Shown: positions 1 through 8,492, counted from the stretch's first letter. The stretch: 64,000 nucleotides of DNA from JAMIFN01 sp964544605 (GCA_964544605.1 CAZJBX010000002.1:52589-116588); one strand, 5' to 3'. A program made the numbers and translations. Notes: a model not told the origin generated them from the sequence alone.

Positions 1-1
1 C

Positions 2-823
2 AACATTGCCGATGCCGATGCCGCTTGGGAATGCGTGAAAAGCTTTGACACGGCCCAAGACGGCCCCGCTTGCGTGATTGTGAAGCACGCCAACCCCTGT
101 GGCGTGGCCGTGGGTGGCTCGGCGCTGGAGGCTTACAGCAAAGCCTTTCAAACCGACCCCACCAGCGCCTTTGGCGGCATCATCGCTTTTAACTGCGCCC
201 TGGATGGTGCGGCAGCTGAGGCCGTTTCCAAGCAGTTTGTGGAGGTGCTGATTGCCACCGAATACACGCCCGAGGCGCTGGAAGTCTTCAAAGGCAAGGC
301 CAATGTGCGCCTGCTGCAAATCAGTCTGCCCTCTGAGGCCGAAGGCCGTGGCCGCAATGCCTATGACTTCAAACGCGTCAGCGGTGGCCTGCTGGTGCAA
401 AGCGCCGATGTGCACCAACTCAGCGCCGCCGATTTGGTCTGCGTGACGGAGAAAAAGCCCAGCCCGACGCAAATTGCCGATTTGCTCTTTGCTTGGAAGG
501 TGGCGCAGTTCGTCAAGTCGAATGCCATCGTCTTCTGCAAAGACGGCATGACCATGGGCGTGGGCGCGGGTCAAATGAGCCGCCTCGACTCGGCCCGCAT
601 TGCCAGCATCAAGGCCGAGCACGCCAAGCTGAGCTTGCAGGGCACGGCAGTCGCCTCTGATGCCTTCTTCCCCTTCCGCGACGGCCTCGATGTGGTGGTG
701 GACGCAGGCGCGACTTGTGTCATTCAGCCTGGCGGCTCCATGCGCGATGACGAAGTCATTGCGGCGGCCAATGAGCGCGGCGTGGTCATGGTGACCACAG
801 GCGTGCGCCACTTCCGCCACTGA
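2..823 (+). CDS. purH: Bifunctional purine biosynthesis protein PurH, C-terminal part (cut by window edge)
   Basis: The frame is open from base 2, so the gene begins before the window and only its last 273 residues are seen. They belong to the AICAR transformylase domain, which formylates AICAR with 10-formyl-tetrahydrofolate in the last steps of IMP synthesis. The family's catalytic Lys-His pair is visible in VKHANPCGVA, followed by the conserved blocks SNAIVFCKDG, GVGAGQMSR and SDAFFPFRDG, and by QPGGSMRDDEV near the end. The C-terminus HFRH is typical of the family. The IMP cyclohydrolase domain lies outside the window. A weak hairpin follows the stop codon. Identification is secure. Confidence 0.97.
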   Translation, partial: NIADADAAWECVKSFDTAQDGPACVIVKHANPCGVAVGGSALEAYSKAFQTDPTSAFGGIIAFNCALDGAAAEAVSKQFVEVLIATEYTPEALEVFKGKANVRLLQISLPSEAEGRGRNAYDFKRVSGGLLVQSADVHQLSAADLVCVTEKKPSPTQIADLLFAWKVAQFVKSNAIVFCKDGMTMGVGAGQMSRLDSARIASIKAEHAKLSLQGTAVASDAFFPFRDGLDVVVDAGATCVIQPGGSMRDDEVIAAANERGVVMVTTGVRHFRH

Positions 824-859
824 TATTTTTCAGCCGCTGGCCGCAGGCGCAGCACACAC

Positions 860-887
860 AAGGCGGTTCTTAGGGGCCGCTTTTTTG
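860..887 (+). terminator. Weak rho-independent terminator after purH
   Basis: A GC-rich stem (AGGCGG pairing with CCGCTT, imperfect) is followed by a run of six T. It lies between purH and the cobQ-like gene and would end purH transcription. The stem is short, so this is tentative. Confidence 0.4.
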
Positions 888-908
888 TTTCATTAAGGGG
901 TTTGCAGC

Positions 909-2441
909 ATGAAAAAACCAGCCGCTTGCGTCATGGTCTTGGGCACTTCTAGCGGGGCGGGCAAAAGCTGGCTGGCCACGGCTTTGTGCCGCTATTACCG
1001 CAATCTGGGCCTGAAGGTGGCCCCATTCAAAGCCCAGAATATGACGGGCAACACCCGCGCCGTGCCCTTGGCCCAGGCCGATGGCGGCCCCGCTTGGGCC
1101 GAGCTGGCCACGGCGCAATATGTGCAGGCTTTGGCCGCTGGCGTGGCCCCTGATGTGCGCCACAGCCCCCTGCTGCTCAAGCCGCAGGCCGATAACAGCA
1201 GCCAAGTGTGGCTGCTGGGGCAATACAGTGCTGCCCTGAGCGCAACACCTTGGCGCGAGCGCCGTGCCGTGCTGTGGCCGCAGATTACGCAGGCGCTGGA
1301 TGCGCTACGGGCCGAGCACGATGTGGTGGTGATTGAAGGGGCTGGATCGCCGGCTGAAATCAATTTGGCCAGCAGCGATGTGGTCAATAGCAGCGTGGCC
1401 GAGTACACGCAAGCGGCCTGCCTGCTGGTGAGCAATATCGACCGAGGCGGCGCTTTTGCCCACCTCTACGGCACTTGGGCGCTGGTCAGCGATGCCCAGC
1501 GCGAGTTGCTGCGCGGCTTTGTGCTCAATCAATTCAGGGGTGATGCGAGTTTGCTCAGCCCTGCGCCCGAACTGCTGCAAGAGAAAACCGGCCTGCCGAC
1601 CTTGGCCGTGCTGCCCATGCTGGCCGATCATGGCCTGCCTGAAGAAGATGGTGTGGCCATTGCCGCTGCATCCAGCAACAAAGCCGCTGAGCGCTGGGCC
1701 GTGTTGGCTTGGCCACGGGCGGCCCAGCTCGATGAAGTGGCGGCCTTGGCGCAGCACGCGCCAGTTGATTGCCGCTGGGCGCGTCGCCCTGAGGATTTAG
1801 CAGGCGCCGATGTGCTGCTGCTGCCGCACAGCTTGGCCGTGGGCGCCGATTTGGCGTGGATGCGAGAGCAGGGCTTGGACGCGGCCATTGCCGCCCACGC
1901 GCAGGCGGGCAAGCGCATTTTGGCCTTGGGTGCGGGCGCACAAATGTTGGCCGAAGGCGTGATTGACAGCGAGAGCATTGCCGGCAATGGGCCAGGCTTG
2001 GGCCTGTTGCCCTTGGTGGCGGCGCTGGCCCCTGTGGCCGAGCGCGGTTTGCGGCCTTTGAATGCGCAAGAAGCGCAATGGGCGGCGCACTGGCATGGCC
2101 CTTGGGCTGAGGCTTTGGCCGCTGTGCCTTTGGCGGGCTTGAATGCTTTAGAAATTGGCCAAACGGCTTTGCATCCAGCGATGGTGGCCGCTGGTGTGCA
2201 GGCGCAGGCGGTGCTGCCGCAGGGCTTGGGCTGGGCCAATGAGGAGGGCCATGTGCTGGCCTTGTTTGTGCAGGGTTTGCTGGGGCAAAAAATGCTGTGG
2301 CAAGCGCTCTGGCCTGAGGCCGATTTCAGCCCTGCGGCTGGGTCAAGTGCGGCACTCGAAGCCAGCTTTGAGCGCCTGGCAGCGACGGTGCAAACGGCCT
2401 TTGGCGATGCGGCTTTGCAAAGCCTGCTGCAAGCGCTTTAA
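909..2441 (+). CDS. cobQ: Cobyric acid synthase-like protein (CobQ/CbiP family) lacking amidotransferase catalytic residues
   Basis: 510 residues, the usual CobQ length. CobQ amidates four side chains of adenosylcobyrinate a,c-diamide using ATP and glutamine. The N-terminal synthetase domain is well kept: P-loop GTSSGAGKS at residues 12-20, APFKAQNM, LLLKPQADNSSQV, EGAGSPAEINL, NIDRGGAFAHL and FVLNQFRGD. The C-terminal class-I glutaminase domain can be aligned but is altered. The nucleophile elbow, normally GICGG, reads ALGAG with Gly341 in place of Cys, and the catalytic His of the YLHGLF motif is Gln455 (FVQGLL). The YEIHxG motif reads LEIGQT. So glutamine hydrolysis should be impossible; the protein might use free ammonia, borrow a glutaminase, or have another role. 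The stop overlaps the convergent pit gene by a few bases. The family is clear, the exact activity is not. Confidence 0.85.
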   Translation: MKKPAACVMVLGTSSGAGKSWLATALCRYYRNLGLKVAPFKAQNMTGNTRAVPLAQADGGPAWAELATAQYVQALAAGVAPDVRHSPLLLKPQADNSSQVWLLGQYSAALSATPWRERRAVLWPQITQALDALRAEHDVVVIEGAGSPAEINLASSDVVNSSVAEYTQAACLLVSNIDRGGAFAHLYGTWALVSDAQRELLRGFVLNQFRGDASLLSPAPELLQEKTGLPTLAVLPMLADHGLPEEDGVAIAAASSNKAAERWAVLAWPRAAQLDEVAALAQHAPVDCRWARRPEDLAGADVLLLPHSLAVGADLAWMREQGLDAAIAAHAQAGKRILALGAGAQMLAEGVIDSESIAGNGPGLGLLPLVAALAPVAERGLRPLNAQEAQWAAHWHGPWAEALAAVPLAGLNALEIGQTALHPAMVAAGVQAQAVLPQGLGWANEEGHVLALFVQGLLGQKMLWQALWPEADFSPAAGSSAALEASFERLAATVQTAFGDAALQSLLQAL

Positions 2442-3472
2442 AACAGGAACTCGCTGAAGTAATAGGCCATGGCCGAGACGGAGGCGCTGGCCGGGATGGT
2501 GAAAATCCACGCCCACACAATATTGCCCGCCACACCCCAGCGCACGGCGCTGGCGCGTTTGGTGGAGCCCACGCCCACAATCGCACCTGTGATGGTGTGG
2601 GTGGTTGAGACTGGAATGCCCATGGCCGTGGCCGTGAACAAGGAAATGGCGCCGCCAGTTTCCGCACAGAAACCGCCCACGGGCTTGAGCTTGGTGAGCT
2701 TTTGCCCCATGGTTTTGATGATGCGCCAGCCGCCAAACATGGTGCCAAAACCAATGGTGAGGTAACAGACCGCCACAATCCAAGTGGGCAGGTGATCGGG
2801 CGTCGCATGCATAAAGCCCGGCAGGCCCTCTACGCCAATGGTGGTTGCCGCCATCAAGAGCAGCCAGATGATGCCTGCGGTTTTTTGCGCATCGTTACCG
2901 CCGTGGCCCAAGCTGTAGGCGGCAGCCGAGACCAATTGCAAGCGGCGAAAGAGTTTGTCGGTGCTGCGGGGGTTGCGGCGGCGGAAAACCCACGAGACGA
3001 TGACCATGATGATGGAGCCGAGGATGAAACCCAGCAGAGGGGAAATCACGATAAAGGCCACGATTTTGAAGATGCCAGAGGCAATCAGCACATCGGTGCC
3101 GGTTTTGGCCACCGCCGCGCCAATGATGCCGCCAATCAGGGCATGTGAGGAGCTGCTGGGAATGCCCCAGACCCAAGTCACCACATTCCACACAATCGCG
3201 CCGACCAAGGCTCCAAAAATCACATGCAAATCAACGACATCGTGTACGACCACGCCCTTGCCGATGGTGGCGGCGACAGTGTGTTCGAAGACAAAAAAGG
3301 CCACCACATTGAAGAAGGCAGCAAAGGCCACGGCATGGAAGGGCTTGAGTACGCCCGTGGACACCACAGTGGCGATGGAGTTGGCGGCATCATGAAAGCC
3401 ATTCATGAAGTCGAACACCAAGGCCAGAGCGACCAACATCAAAACGACCCAAAGGCCAGGGACGAGTTCCAT
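2438..3472 (-). CDS. pit: Inorganic phosphate transporter, Pit family
   Basis: 344 residues, a polytopic inner-membrane protein that takes up phosphate (as metal-phosphate) driven by the proton gradient. Both inverted PHO4-family signatures are visible: DFMNGFHDAANSIATVV near the N-terminus and SLGHGGNDAQKTAGII in the second half, each followed by hydrophobic helices and by SSSSHALIGG or STTHTITGAIVG. It is the second gene of a pair, 44 bases after the DUF47 gene, which is the usual partner of Pit in bacteria. The 3' end meets the cobQ-like gene tail to tail, sharing the stop region. The number of helices fits the short Pit form without a large cytoplasmic loop. Confidence 0.93.
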   Translation of the reverse strand: MELVPGLWVVLMLVALALVFDFMNGFHDAANSIATVVSTGVLKPFHAVAFAAFFNVVAFFVFEHTVAATIGKGVVVHDVVDLHVIFGALVGAIVWNVVTWVWGIPSSSSHALIGGIIGAAVAKTGTDVLIASGIFKIVAFIVISPLLGFILGSIIMVIVSWVFRRRNPRSTDKLFRRLQLVSAAAYSLGHGGNDAQKTAGIIWLLLMAATTIGVEGLPGFMHATPDHLPTWIVAVCYLTIGFGTMFGGWRIIKTMGQKLTKLKPVGGFCAETGGAISLFTATAMGIPVSTTHTITGAIVGVGSTKRASAVRWGVAGNIVWAWIFTIPASASVSAMAYYFSEFLF

Positions 3473-3516
3473 AGTGTGATTCCTGCGGGTGAGTGCCTGT
3501 GTGTGGCGGAGCTGGC

Positions 3517-4164
3517 TTAGGAGTTTTCGAGCACGATGCCTTCAACGATGTTGGAGACTTCTTCGCATTTGTCGGTCACGGTTTCCAGCAGCTCGTAGAT
3601 GATTTTGAATTTGAGGACTTCGCGCATGTCTTGTTCCTCACGGAAGAGCTTGGACATGGCTGCGCGCATAACGCGATCGGCATCGGATTCGAGCTCGTCA
3701 ATTTCATCGCAAATGGCCAAGGCTTTTTCAGTCACGCCCTTTTGCGAGAGTTTGGGCATGAGGGCGACCACGGCCTTGATGCGCTCACAACTGCGCTCGC
3801 ACAGCTCCACCAAGCGGCGGGTTTCATCGTCAATGCGCTTCACATCGTACATGGCGGTGGCCTCGGCTGCGTCTTGCATCAGGTCGGCCACATCGTCGAG
3901 GCGATCGATGAATTGCAGAATTTGCTCGCGGTCGATGGGGGTGATGAAGGTGGCGTGCAGCAAGCGGTGGACTTCGCGGGTGATGCGGTCGGCGTTGTTT
4001 TCCGCCTTGTTCACTTCGTCGATGTATTTGTCGCGCCAGATGGGGTCTTCAAAATTATCCAGCAGCTTGAGAAAGGCCAAGGCCGCTTGGTGCACATAGT
4101 CGGCGTGCTCCTCAAAAAGTTCAAAGAAATTGCCTTCTTGGGGGAGGAGTTTTGAGAAGAACAT
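3517..4164 (-). CDS. DUF47 (PhoU-like) accessory protein of the Pit transporter
   Basis: 215 residues, predicted all-helical and cytoplasmic. The pattern of heptad-like acidic/basic helices (LDNFEDPIWRDKYIDEV, KAENNADRITREVHR, FITPIDREQILQFIDRLDDVADLM) is characteristic of DUF47 proteins, which resemble PhoU and sit beside Pit transporters. They are thought to modulate phosphate uptake; the mechanism is not established. It is the first gene of the DUF47-pit pair. A minus-strand TACAAT at about 4268-4273 could be part of its promoter but no good -35 is seen. Confidence 0.9.
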   Translation of the reverse strand: MFFSKLLPQEGNFFELFEEHADYVHQAALAFLKLLDNFEDPIWRDKYIDEVNKAENNADRITREVHRLLHATFITPIDREQILQFIDRLDDVADLMQDAAEATAMYDVKRIDDETRRLVELCERSCERIKAVVALMPKLSQKGVTEKALAICDEIDELESDADRVMRAAMSKLFREEQDMREVLKFKIIYELLETVTDKCEEVSNIVEGIVLENS

Positions 4165-4354
4165 GAGGTAAGCCTTGCTTCCTGAAAAAGGTGAGGTGGT
4201 GCAGTAAGGGGAGATGCTGCGCTGGGGCCTCTAGGGGGAAACCCTAGGATTTGTTCAAAACAGTGCCATTGTAGCGGCTCAGGCTGGCTTGAACTGCCCC
4301 AGAGAGCGCATCTTGGTGCAAGTGCTTTTTTGTTGCATTTGCGCCAAGTGCGGT

Positions 4355-5515
4355 TTAGGCCGTGGTTTTTTGTGCTTGTATGTGCTGTTTGAAGCGCTCG
4401 ATGAGGTCGATGCCGCCGATATCGCCTTGGTAAGACAGGGCAGGGCGGGCGGCCCAGCGCAGGCCCAGCACTGCGCCATCAAACATGGAGCTGTGGCTGA
4501 CGATGAGGTCGGCTGGCAGGCTGGCGCCGTCGAGCACATGGGTGTAGCTCATGGGCAGCACAAGGGCGCGGCCATCGCTGTGGTCTTTGACGCTGTGGTT
4601 GTCGCCGTGGTGGGCTTGCTTGGCTGCCAGCACTTGTGCGCCTGCGGCTTGCGCCAGCAGCAGATGGCCCAAGCCGAGGCCGAGGCAGGGCAGGCCGCTG
4701 GCCAAAGCCGCGCGGGCGGTTTCTAGCAGGGGGCTGTCTGTGGTAATGCAGCCTGGGCCGCTGGAGAAAACCACGCCTTGCGCGCCGAGTGCGGCCACTT
4801 CAGCCCAGGGCGTGTGGGCGGGCAAGACCTTCAAGCGCAGGCCCGCTTGGGCCAAGGCACGCAGGCTGCTGCGCTTGACGCCCAAGTCGTACACGGCCAG
4901 CAAAGGCGCATCAGGGGCGGTTTGCACGGCGGTGTAGCCGTTTTCTATGGTCCACACGCCTTGCTGCCAGTCGTAGGCTTGCGCTGTGCTCACAGTCGCA
5001 ACAAGGTCTTGTGCAGCGCGTTGGGGCAGGGCTTGGGCCTTGGCTTGGGCGGCGGCAATGTCTGCCGCGCTGATGCTGCCGCCGCTTTCGGCGCAGATGA
5101 GGGTGGCGGCCATTTCACCGTGCTGGCGCAGGTGGGCGATGAGGGCACGGGTGTCCACGCCCGTGATGCCGCCGCAGCCCGCCGCTTGCAGGGCGCTGGG
5201 CAAATCGCTCTCGGCGCGGTAGTTGCAATGGCGCAGGGGGAGCTCGCGCATGATGAGGCCCGCAGCCCAAATGCGGTCGGATTCCGCATCTTCGGCATTC
5301 ATGCCATAGCTGCCAATGTGGGGGTAGCTCATCACCAGCAGGCGCTGGGTGTTGCTGGGGTCACTCAGGGCCTCTTGGTAGCCCAACATGCCAGTTTGTG
5401 CGGCCAGCCAAGCACAGTGCTCGCCAGCAGCGCCTAGGGCCTGGCCTTGAAACACACGGCCATCGGCCAAAACCAGAGCTGCGGGGGGGAGGTTGGGGGT
5501 GAGGGATTCGAGCAC
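4355..5515 (-). CDS. carA: Carbamoyl-phosphate synthase small subunit-like protein (CarA family) lacking the catalytic Cys-His-Glu triad
   Basis: 386 residues, full CarA length, starting with GTG six bases after a GGAG ribosome site. CarA normally hydrolyses glutamine and channels ammonia to CarB for arginine and pyrimidine synthesis. The N-terminal domain is recognisable (LADGRVFQG, GYQEALSDPSN, SYPHIGSYGMNAEDAESD, WAAGLI, GITGVDTRALIAHLR). In the glutaminase domain the nucleophile elbow GICLGHQ reads GLGLGHL with Gly281 in place of Cys, and the HPE of the His-Glu pair reads DIG at 365-367. GPGDP is GPGCI and the family's NHGF is absent, while HHGDNHSVKD is close to canonical. No carB adjoins it. 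Either it is an ammonia-dependent partner of CarB, or a paralogue with another role, with the true carAB elsewhere. The open frame and intact start signals argue against a recent pseudogene. Confidence 0.82.
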   Translation of the reverse strand: MLESLTPNLPPAALVLADGRVFQGQALGAAGEHCAWLAAQTGMLGYQEALSDPSNTQRLLVMSYPHIGSYGMNAEDAESDRIWAAGLIMRELPLRHCNYRAESDLPSALQAAGCGGITGVDTRALIAHLRQHGEMAATLICAESGGSISAADIAAAQAKAQALPQRAAQDLVATVSTAQAYDWQQGVWTIENGYTAVQTAPDAPLLAVYDLGVKRSSLRALAQAGLRLKVLPAHTPWAEVAALGAQGVVFSSGPGCITTDSPLLETARAALASGLPCLGLGLGHLLLAQAAGAQVLAAKQAHHGDNHSVKDHSDGRALVLPMSYTHVLDGASLPADLIVSHSSMFDGAVLGLRWAARPALSYQGDIGGIDLIERFKQHIQAQKTTA

Positions 5516-5607
5516 AAATTTCTCCAGCGTGGGGGCGTATTGAAAGCGTTGTGCTTGGGTTTTGGCGCTGCGCCAGTATGGGGCGGGGGCAAAAAATCAA
5601 GCCGCCC

Positions 5608-5613
5608 ATTATA
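5608..5613 (-). promoter_or_regulatory. Candidate -10 element upstream of the CarA-like gene
   Basis: A perfect TATAAT on the minus strand about 95 bases before the GTG start. It lies just inside the terminator of the SWIB gene; no convincing -35 is seen. Low-moderate support. Confidence 0.35.
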
Positions 5614-5626
5614 AATCGTGGGGCAA

Positions 5627-5665
5627 AAAAAACCGCCTGCGGCGCTGTGGCCGAGGCGGTTTTTT
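5627..5665 (-). terminator. Strong terminator after the SWIB gene
   Basis: A 12-bp perfect stem (AAAAAACCGCCT with AGGCGGTTTTTT) around a 15-base loop, with T-rich flanks on both sides. It follows the SWIB gene on the minus strand and separates it from the CarA-like gene. Confidence 0.85.
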
Positions 5666-5682
5666 GGGGTGTGAGCCGCAGC

Positions 5683-5976
5683 TTAGGACAGGTGCTTGCT
5701 CAACAGGCCAGCCATTTCAAACATGGTGACTTCTTTTTTGCCGCCGAATACAGGCTTGAGCTTGGCATCGGCCAAGATGTTGCGCTTGTTTTTGGGGTTT
5801 TGCAGGTCGTGTTTTTTGATGTAAACCCAAACTTGCTTGACCACTTCTGTGCGGGGCAGGGGCTTGCTGCCAACGATTTCAGCCAGCTCTTTGCTGGGTG
5901 TCAGGGCTTTCATGAAAGCGGAGTTGGCTTTTTTAGCGGGGGCTTTCTTGGCGGGGGCTTTTTTCTCGGTTGCCAT
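5683..5976 (-). CDS. SWIB/MDM2 domain protein with lysine-rich N-terminal tail
   Basis: 97 residues when started at ATG 5976, which has GGAAG seven bases upstream; an in-frame upstream start is less likely. The first 20 residues are a repeated Ala-Lys-Pro tail (KKAPAKKAPAKKA), like histone H1-like bacterial proteins. Residues 22-97 form a SWIB domain (SAFMKALTPSKELAEIVG, LPRTEVVKQVWVYIKKHDLQNPKNKR, ILADAKLKPVFGGKKEVTMFEMAGLLSKHL). SWIB domains are known from eukaryotic chromatin remodellers and chlamydial topoisomerase; short stand-alone forms are common in Burkholderiales. A nucleoid-associated role is inferred from the basic tail only. It is monocistronic, divergent from rlmD. Confidence 0.93.
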   Translation of the reverse strand: MATEKKAPAKKAPAKKANSAFMKALTPSKELAEIVGSKPLPRTEVVKQVWVYIKKHDLQNPKNKRNILADAKLKPVFGGKKEVTMFEMAGLLSKHLS

Positions 5977-6268
5977 TTGGAGTCTTCCTTCTATCAAATC
6001 ATGTGGGGTGGTGCTAGCCGCAGAAGTGAAGGCTGCAAGCCCTTGCTTGCTGGCACTCGCCTCTGCTGAATGCGGATACTACTGCAAAACAGGGGCCTAG
6101 CCCATAGGGATTTGAGACGGAATTTCAGGTTTTTTGATGAAAGCCGCACAAATGAGGGGCAAGTGTTGCGCTGCGGATGCACTTTTGCGCTTTTTTTCTG
6201 CCTGCGCAGGGCAAGGGCCAAAGGGCCGCAGCAGGTTTTGCCGCCCGAAACTGCGACAATTGCCCCCC

Positions 6269-7741
6269 ATGAGTGAAGACAAAACCCCCATGCAAACCCC
6301 CGCCGCCCGCATTCAAGCCCCCGAAGACTTGCCCGAGGGCGCTTTGTGGGTGGAGTCCATGGAAGCCGAGGCCCAAGGCGTGGCCCACCGTGAAGATGGC
6401 AAAGTGGTCTTTATTGACGGCGCGCTGCCCTTTGAAATCGTGCGGGCGCAAGTGAACCGCCGCAAAAACAATTGGGAGGCCGCTACCTTGACTGAGGTGC
6501 TGCGGCCTTCCACCCAGCGCGTGCAGCCGGCTTGCCCGCACTTTGGCCTAGAGCGCGGCGCGTGTGGCGGCTGCAAAATGCAGCATTTGGCCCCAGCCGC
6601 GCAGGTGGCCATGAAGCAGCGCGTGCTGGAAGACAATTTCTGGCATTTGGGCAAAGTCAAGCCCGCCCTGATTCTGCCCGCCATCCACGGCCCTGATTGG
6701 GGCTACCGCTACCGCGCCCGCCTTTCGGTGCGCTATGTGGCGAAGAAGGAGGAGGTGCTGATTGGCTTTCACGAGCGCAAAAGCCGCTACATCGCCGATA
6801 TGCAAAGCTGCGCGATTTTGCCGCCGGCCGTCAGCGCCTTGCTCATGCCCCTGCGGGGCTTGATTGCCAGCATGGCCGCCCGCGACACCCTGCCGCAAAT
6901 TGAGCTGGCCTGTGGTGATGAGGTCACGGCCTTGGTGCTGCGTCATCTTGAGCCCCTGAGCGAGGCTGACAAAGACAAACTGCGTGCTTTTGCAGCGGCC
7001 CAGCCTCAGGCCCGCATTCAATGGTGGTTGCAGCCCAAAGGCCCAGACACCGTGCACCTGCTCGATGCCGATGATGCGCGCCTGCTCAGCTACAGCCTGC
7101 CCGAATTTGGCATCACCATGCCCTTCAAGCCCACCGACTTCACCCAAGTCAATCCGCACATCAACCGCGTGCTGGTGGGGCGCGCTCTGCGCCTATTGGC
7201 CGTGCAAAAACACGAACGCGTGATTGACTGGTTCTGCGGCCTTGGCAACTTCACCCTGCCGCTGGCCACGCAAAGCCAGCGCGTGCTTGGCATTGAGGGC
7301 AGCGATACCTTGGTGACCCGTGCCCAAGCCAATGCCCAGCGCCACTTTGGCAGCACGGCGGGGCATGAGGAACTGCGCTTTGTGGCGCGCAATTTATTTG
7401 AAATGACGCCGCAGATGCTGATTGCCGATGGCGCAGCCGATAAATGGCTGGTGGATCCGCCGCGCGAGGGTGCATTTGCCTTGGTCAAAGCCTTGGCCGA
7501 CATCCACCAAAGCCGCATTGGGGCCGAAGGCGCAGACCCTGCTGTGGCGCAGTTGGCCGATGCCCAAGGCTGGCAGCCGCCGCAGCGCATTGTCTATGTC
7601 AGCTGCAAACCAGCGACCTTGGCCCGAGACGCGGGCTTGTTGGTGCATCAAGCGGGCTACCGCTGCACCCATGCGGGCGTGGTCAATATGTTTCCGCACA
7701 CCGCCCATGTGGAAAGCATGGCCGTATTTGAAAAGGATTGA
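6269..7741 (+). CDS. rlmD: 23S rRNA (uracil-C5)-methyltransferase RlmD
   Basis: 490 residues from ATG 6269. An upstream in-frame ATG exists but the TRAM-like domain begins after this one. The enzyme uses SAM to methylate a uridine of 23S rRNA (U1939 in E. coli). An N-terminal TRAM domain is followed by an iron-sulphur cluster site, CPHFGLERGACGGC, with a fourth Cys in MQSCAIL. The C-terminal methyltransferase domain shows DWFCGLGNFTLPLA (SAM binding), VDPPREGA and the catalytic Cys in YVSCKPATLARD. All key residues are present. Its stop is four bases from the next gene, so rlmD and the M50 protease are probably co-transcribed. Confidence 0.95.
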   Translation: MSEDKTPMQTPAARIQAPEDLPEGALWVESMEAEAQGVAHREDGKVVFIDGALPFEIVRAQVNRRKNNWEAATLTEVLRPSTQRVQPACPHFGLERGACGGCKMQHLAPAAQVAMKQRVLEDNFWHLGKVKPALILPAIHGPDWGYRYRARLSVRYVAKKEEVLIGFHERKSRYIADMQSCAILPPAVSALLMPLRGLIASMAARDTLPQIELACGDEVTALVLRHLEPLSEADKDKLRAFAAAQPQARIQWWLQPKGPDTVHLLDADDARLLSYSLPEFGITMPFKPTDFTQVNPHINRVLVGRALRLLAVQKHERVIDWFCGLGNFTLPLATQSQRVLGIEGSDTLVTRAQANAQRHFGSTAGHEELRFVARNLFEMTPQMLIADGAADKWLVDPPREGAFALVKALADIHQSRIGAEGADPAVAQLADAQGWQPPQRIVYVSCKPATLARDAGLLVHQAGYRCTHAGVVNMFPHTAHVESMAVFEKD

Positions 7742-7744
7742 GGC

Positions 7745-8422
7745 ATGGACTTCGACATCCAAAAAATCATCATCGTCATCTTGCCGCTGCTGCTGGCCAT
7801 TACTTTGCATGAGGCCGCCCACGGCTGGGCCGCCAAACAACTGGGCGACAAAACCGCCTTCATGCTCGGGCGCATCACGCTCAACCCCCTCAAACACATC
7901 GACCCCATCGGCACCATCGTCATGCCGCTGGCCCTGTGGCTGCTGTCCTCTGGCGCTTTCACCTTTGGCTATGCCAAGCCCGTCCCTGTTAATTTCAACA
8001 ATCTGCGCCAGCCCAAGCGCGATATGGTCTGGGTCGCCTTTGCTGGCCCTGGCGCCAACCTCATTCAAGCCTTTATTTGGGGCATTGCGTTGATACTGGC
8101 CCATGCCATCGGCTTAGAAGGCAGCGCCGCCGCCTTTGTGATGGGCATGGCGCAAGCGGGCATCTGGATCAATGTGCTGCTCTTTGTCTTCAACCTACTG
8201 CCCCTGCCGCCACTCGATGGGGGCCGCATTGCCGTGGGCCTGCTGCCCCGTGAGCCGAGCAATATGCTGGCCCGCATTGAACCCTACGGCTTTTACATCG
8301 TGTTGGCCTTGCTTTTCACCAAAACCCTCTACCCCCTGTGGCTCGAACCTGTGGGCGGCCTGACCTTAAAGGTGATTGACTTGGCCCTGATGCCGGTGAA
8401 ATGGCTGCTGCTGGGCGGTTGA
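7745..8422 (+). CDS. Site-2 protease family membrane metalloprotease (M50)
   Basis: 225 residues with about five to six hydrophobic helices. The zinc site is complete: HEAAH in the first helix and NLLPLPPLDGG in a later one, which supplies the third ligand Asp. This short M50 form cleaves transmembrane substrates in other bacteria; the target here is unknown. The start is three bases after rlmD. The last seven codons (KWLLLGG) are encoded by a 20-bp sequence that is repeated perfectly at 11170-11189, where it continues as one more Val codon and TAG. This suggests the original gene ended there and that the AT-rich island after 8422 is an insertion. Confidence 0.93.
   Translation: MDFDIQKIIIVILPLLLAITLHEAAHGWAAKQLGDKTAFMLGRITLNPLKHIDPIGTIVMPLALWLLSSGAFTFGYAKPVPVNFNNLRQPKRDMVWVAFAGPGANLIQAFIWGIALILAHAIGLEGSAAAFVMGMAQAGIWINVLLFVFNLLPLPPLDGGRIAVGLLPREPSNMLARIEPYGFYIVLALLFTKTLYPLWLEPVGGLTLKVIDLALMPVKWLLLGG
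8399..8418 (+). repeat. Left copy of 20-bp direct repeat flanking the AT-rich island
   Basis: AAATGGCTGCTGCTGGGCGG, the end of the M50 protease gene. An identical copy lies at 11170-11189. The pair brackets the three AT-rich glycosyltransferase genes and may be a target duplication or recombination site. Confidence 0.8.
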
Positions 8423-8492
8423 TTTGGGGCAACCGAGCCGCTTGAATTGACTTTAGTGCAATTTAATACCCTAATTTTCCTATCAAATCAAC

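Noticed and set aside
4355..5515. CarA-like gene as a simple pseudogene
   Set aside because: The frame is full-length, with GGAG and GTG start and many conserved blocks kept; only the catalytic and nearby motifs are changed.
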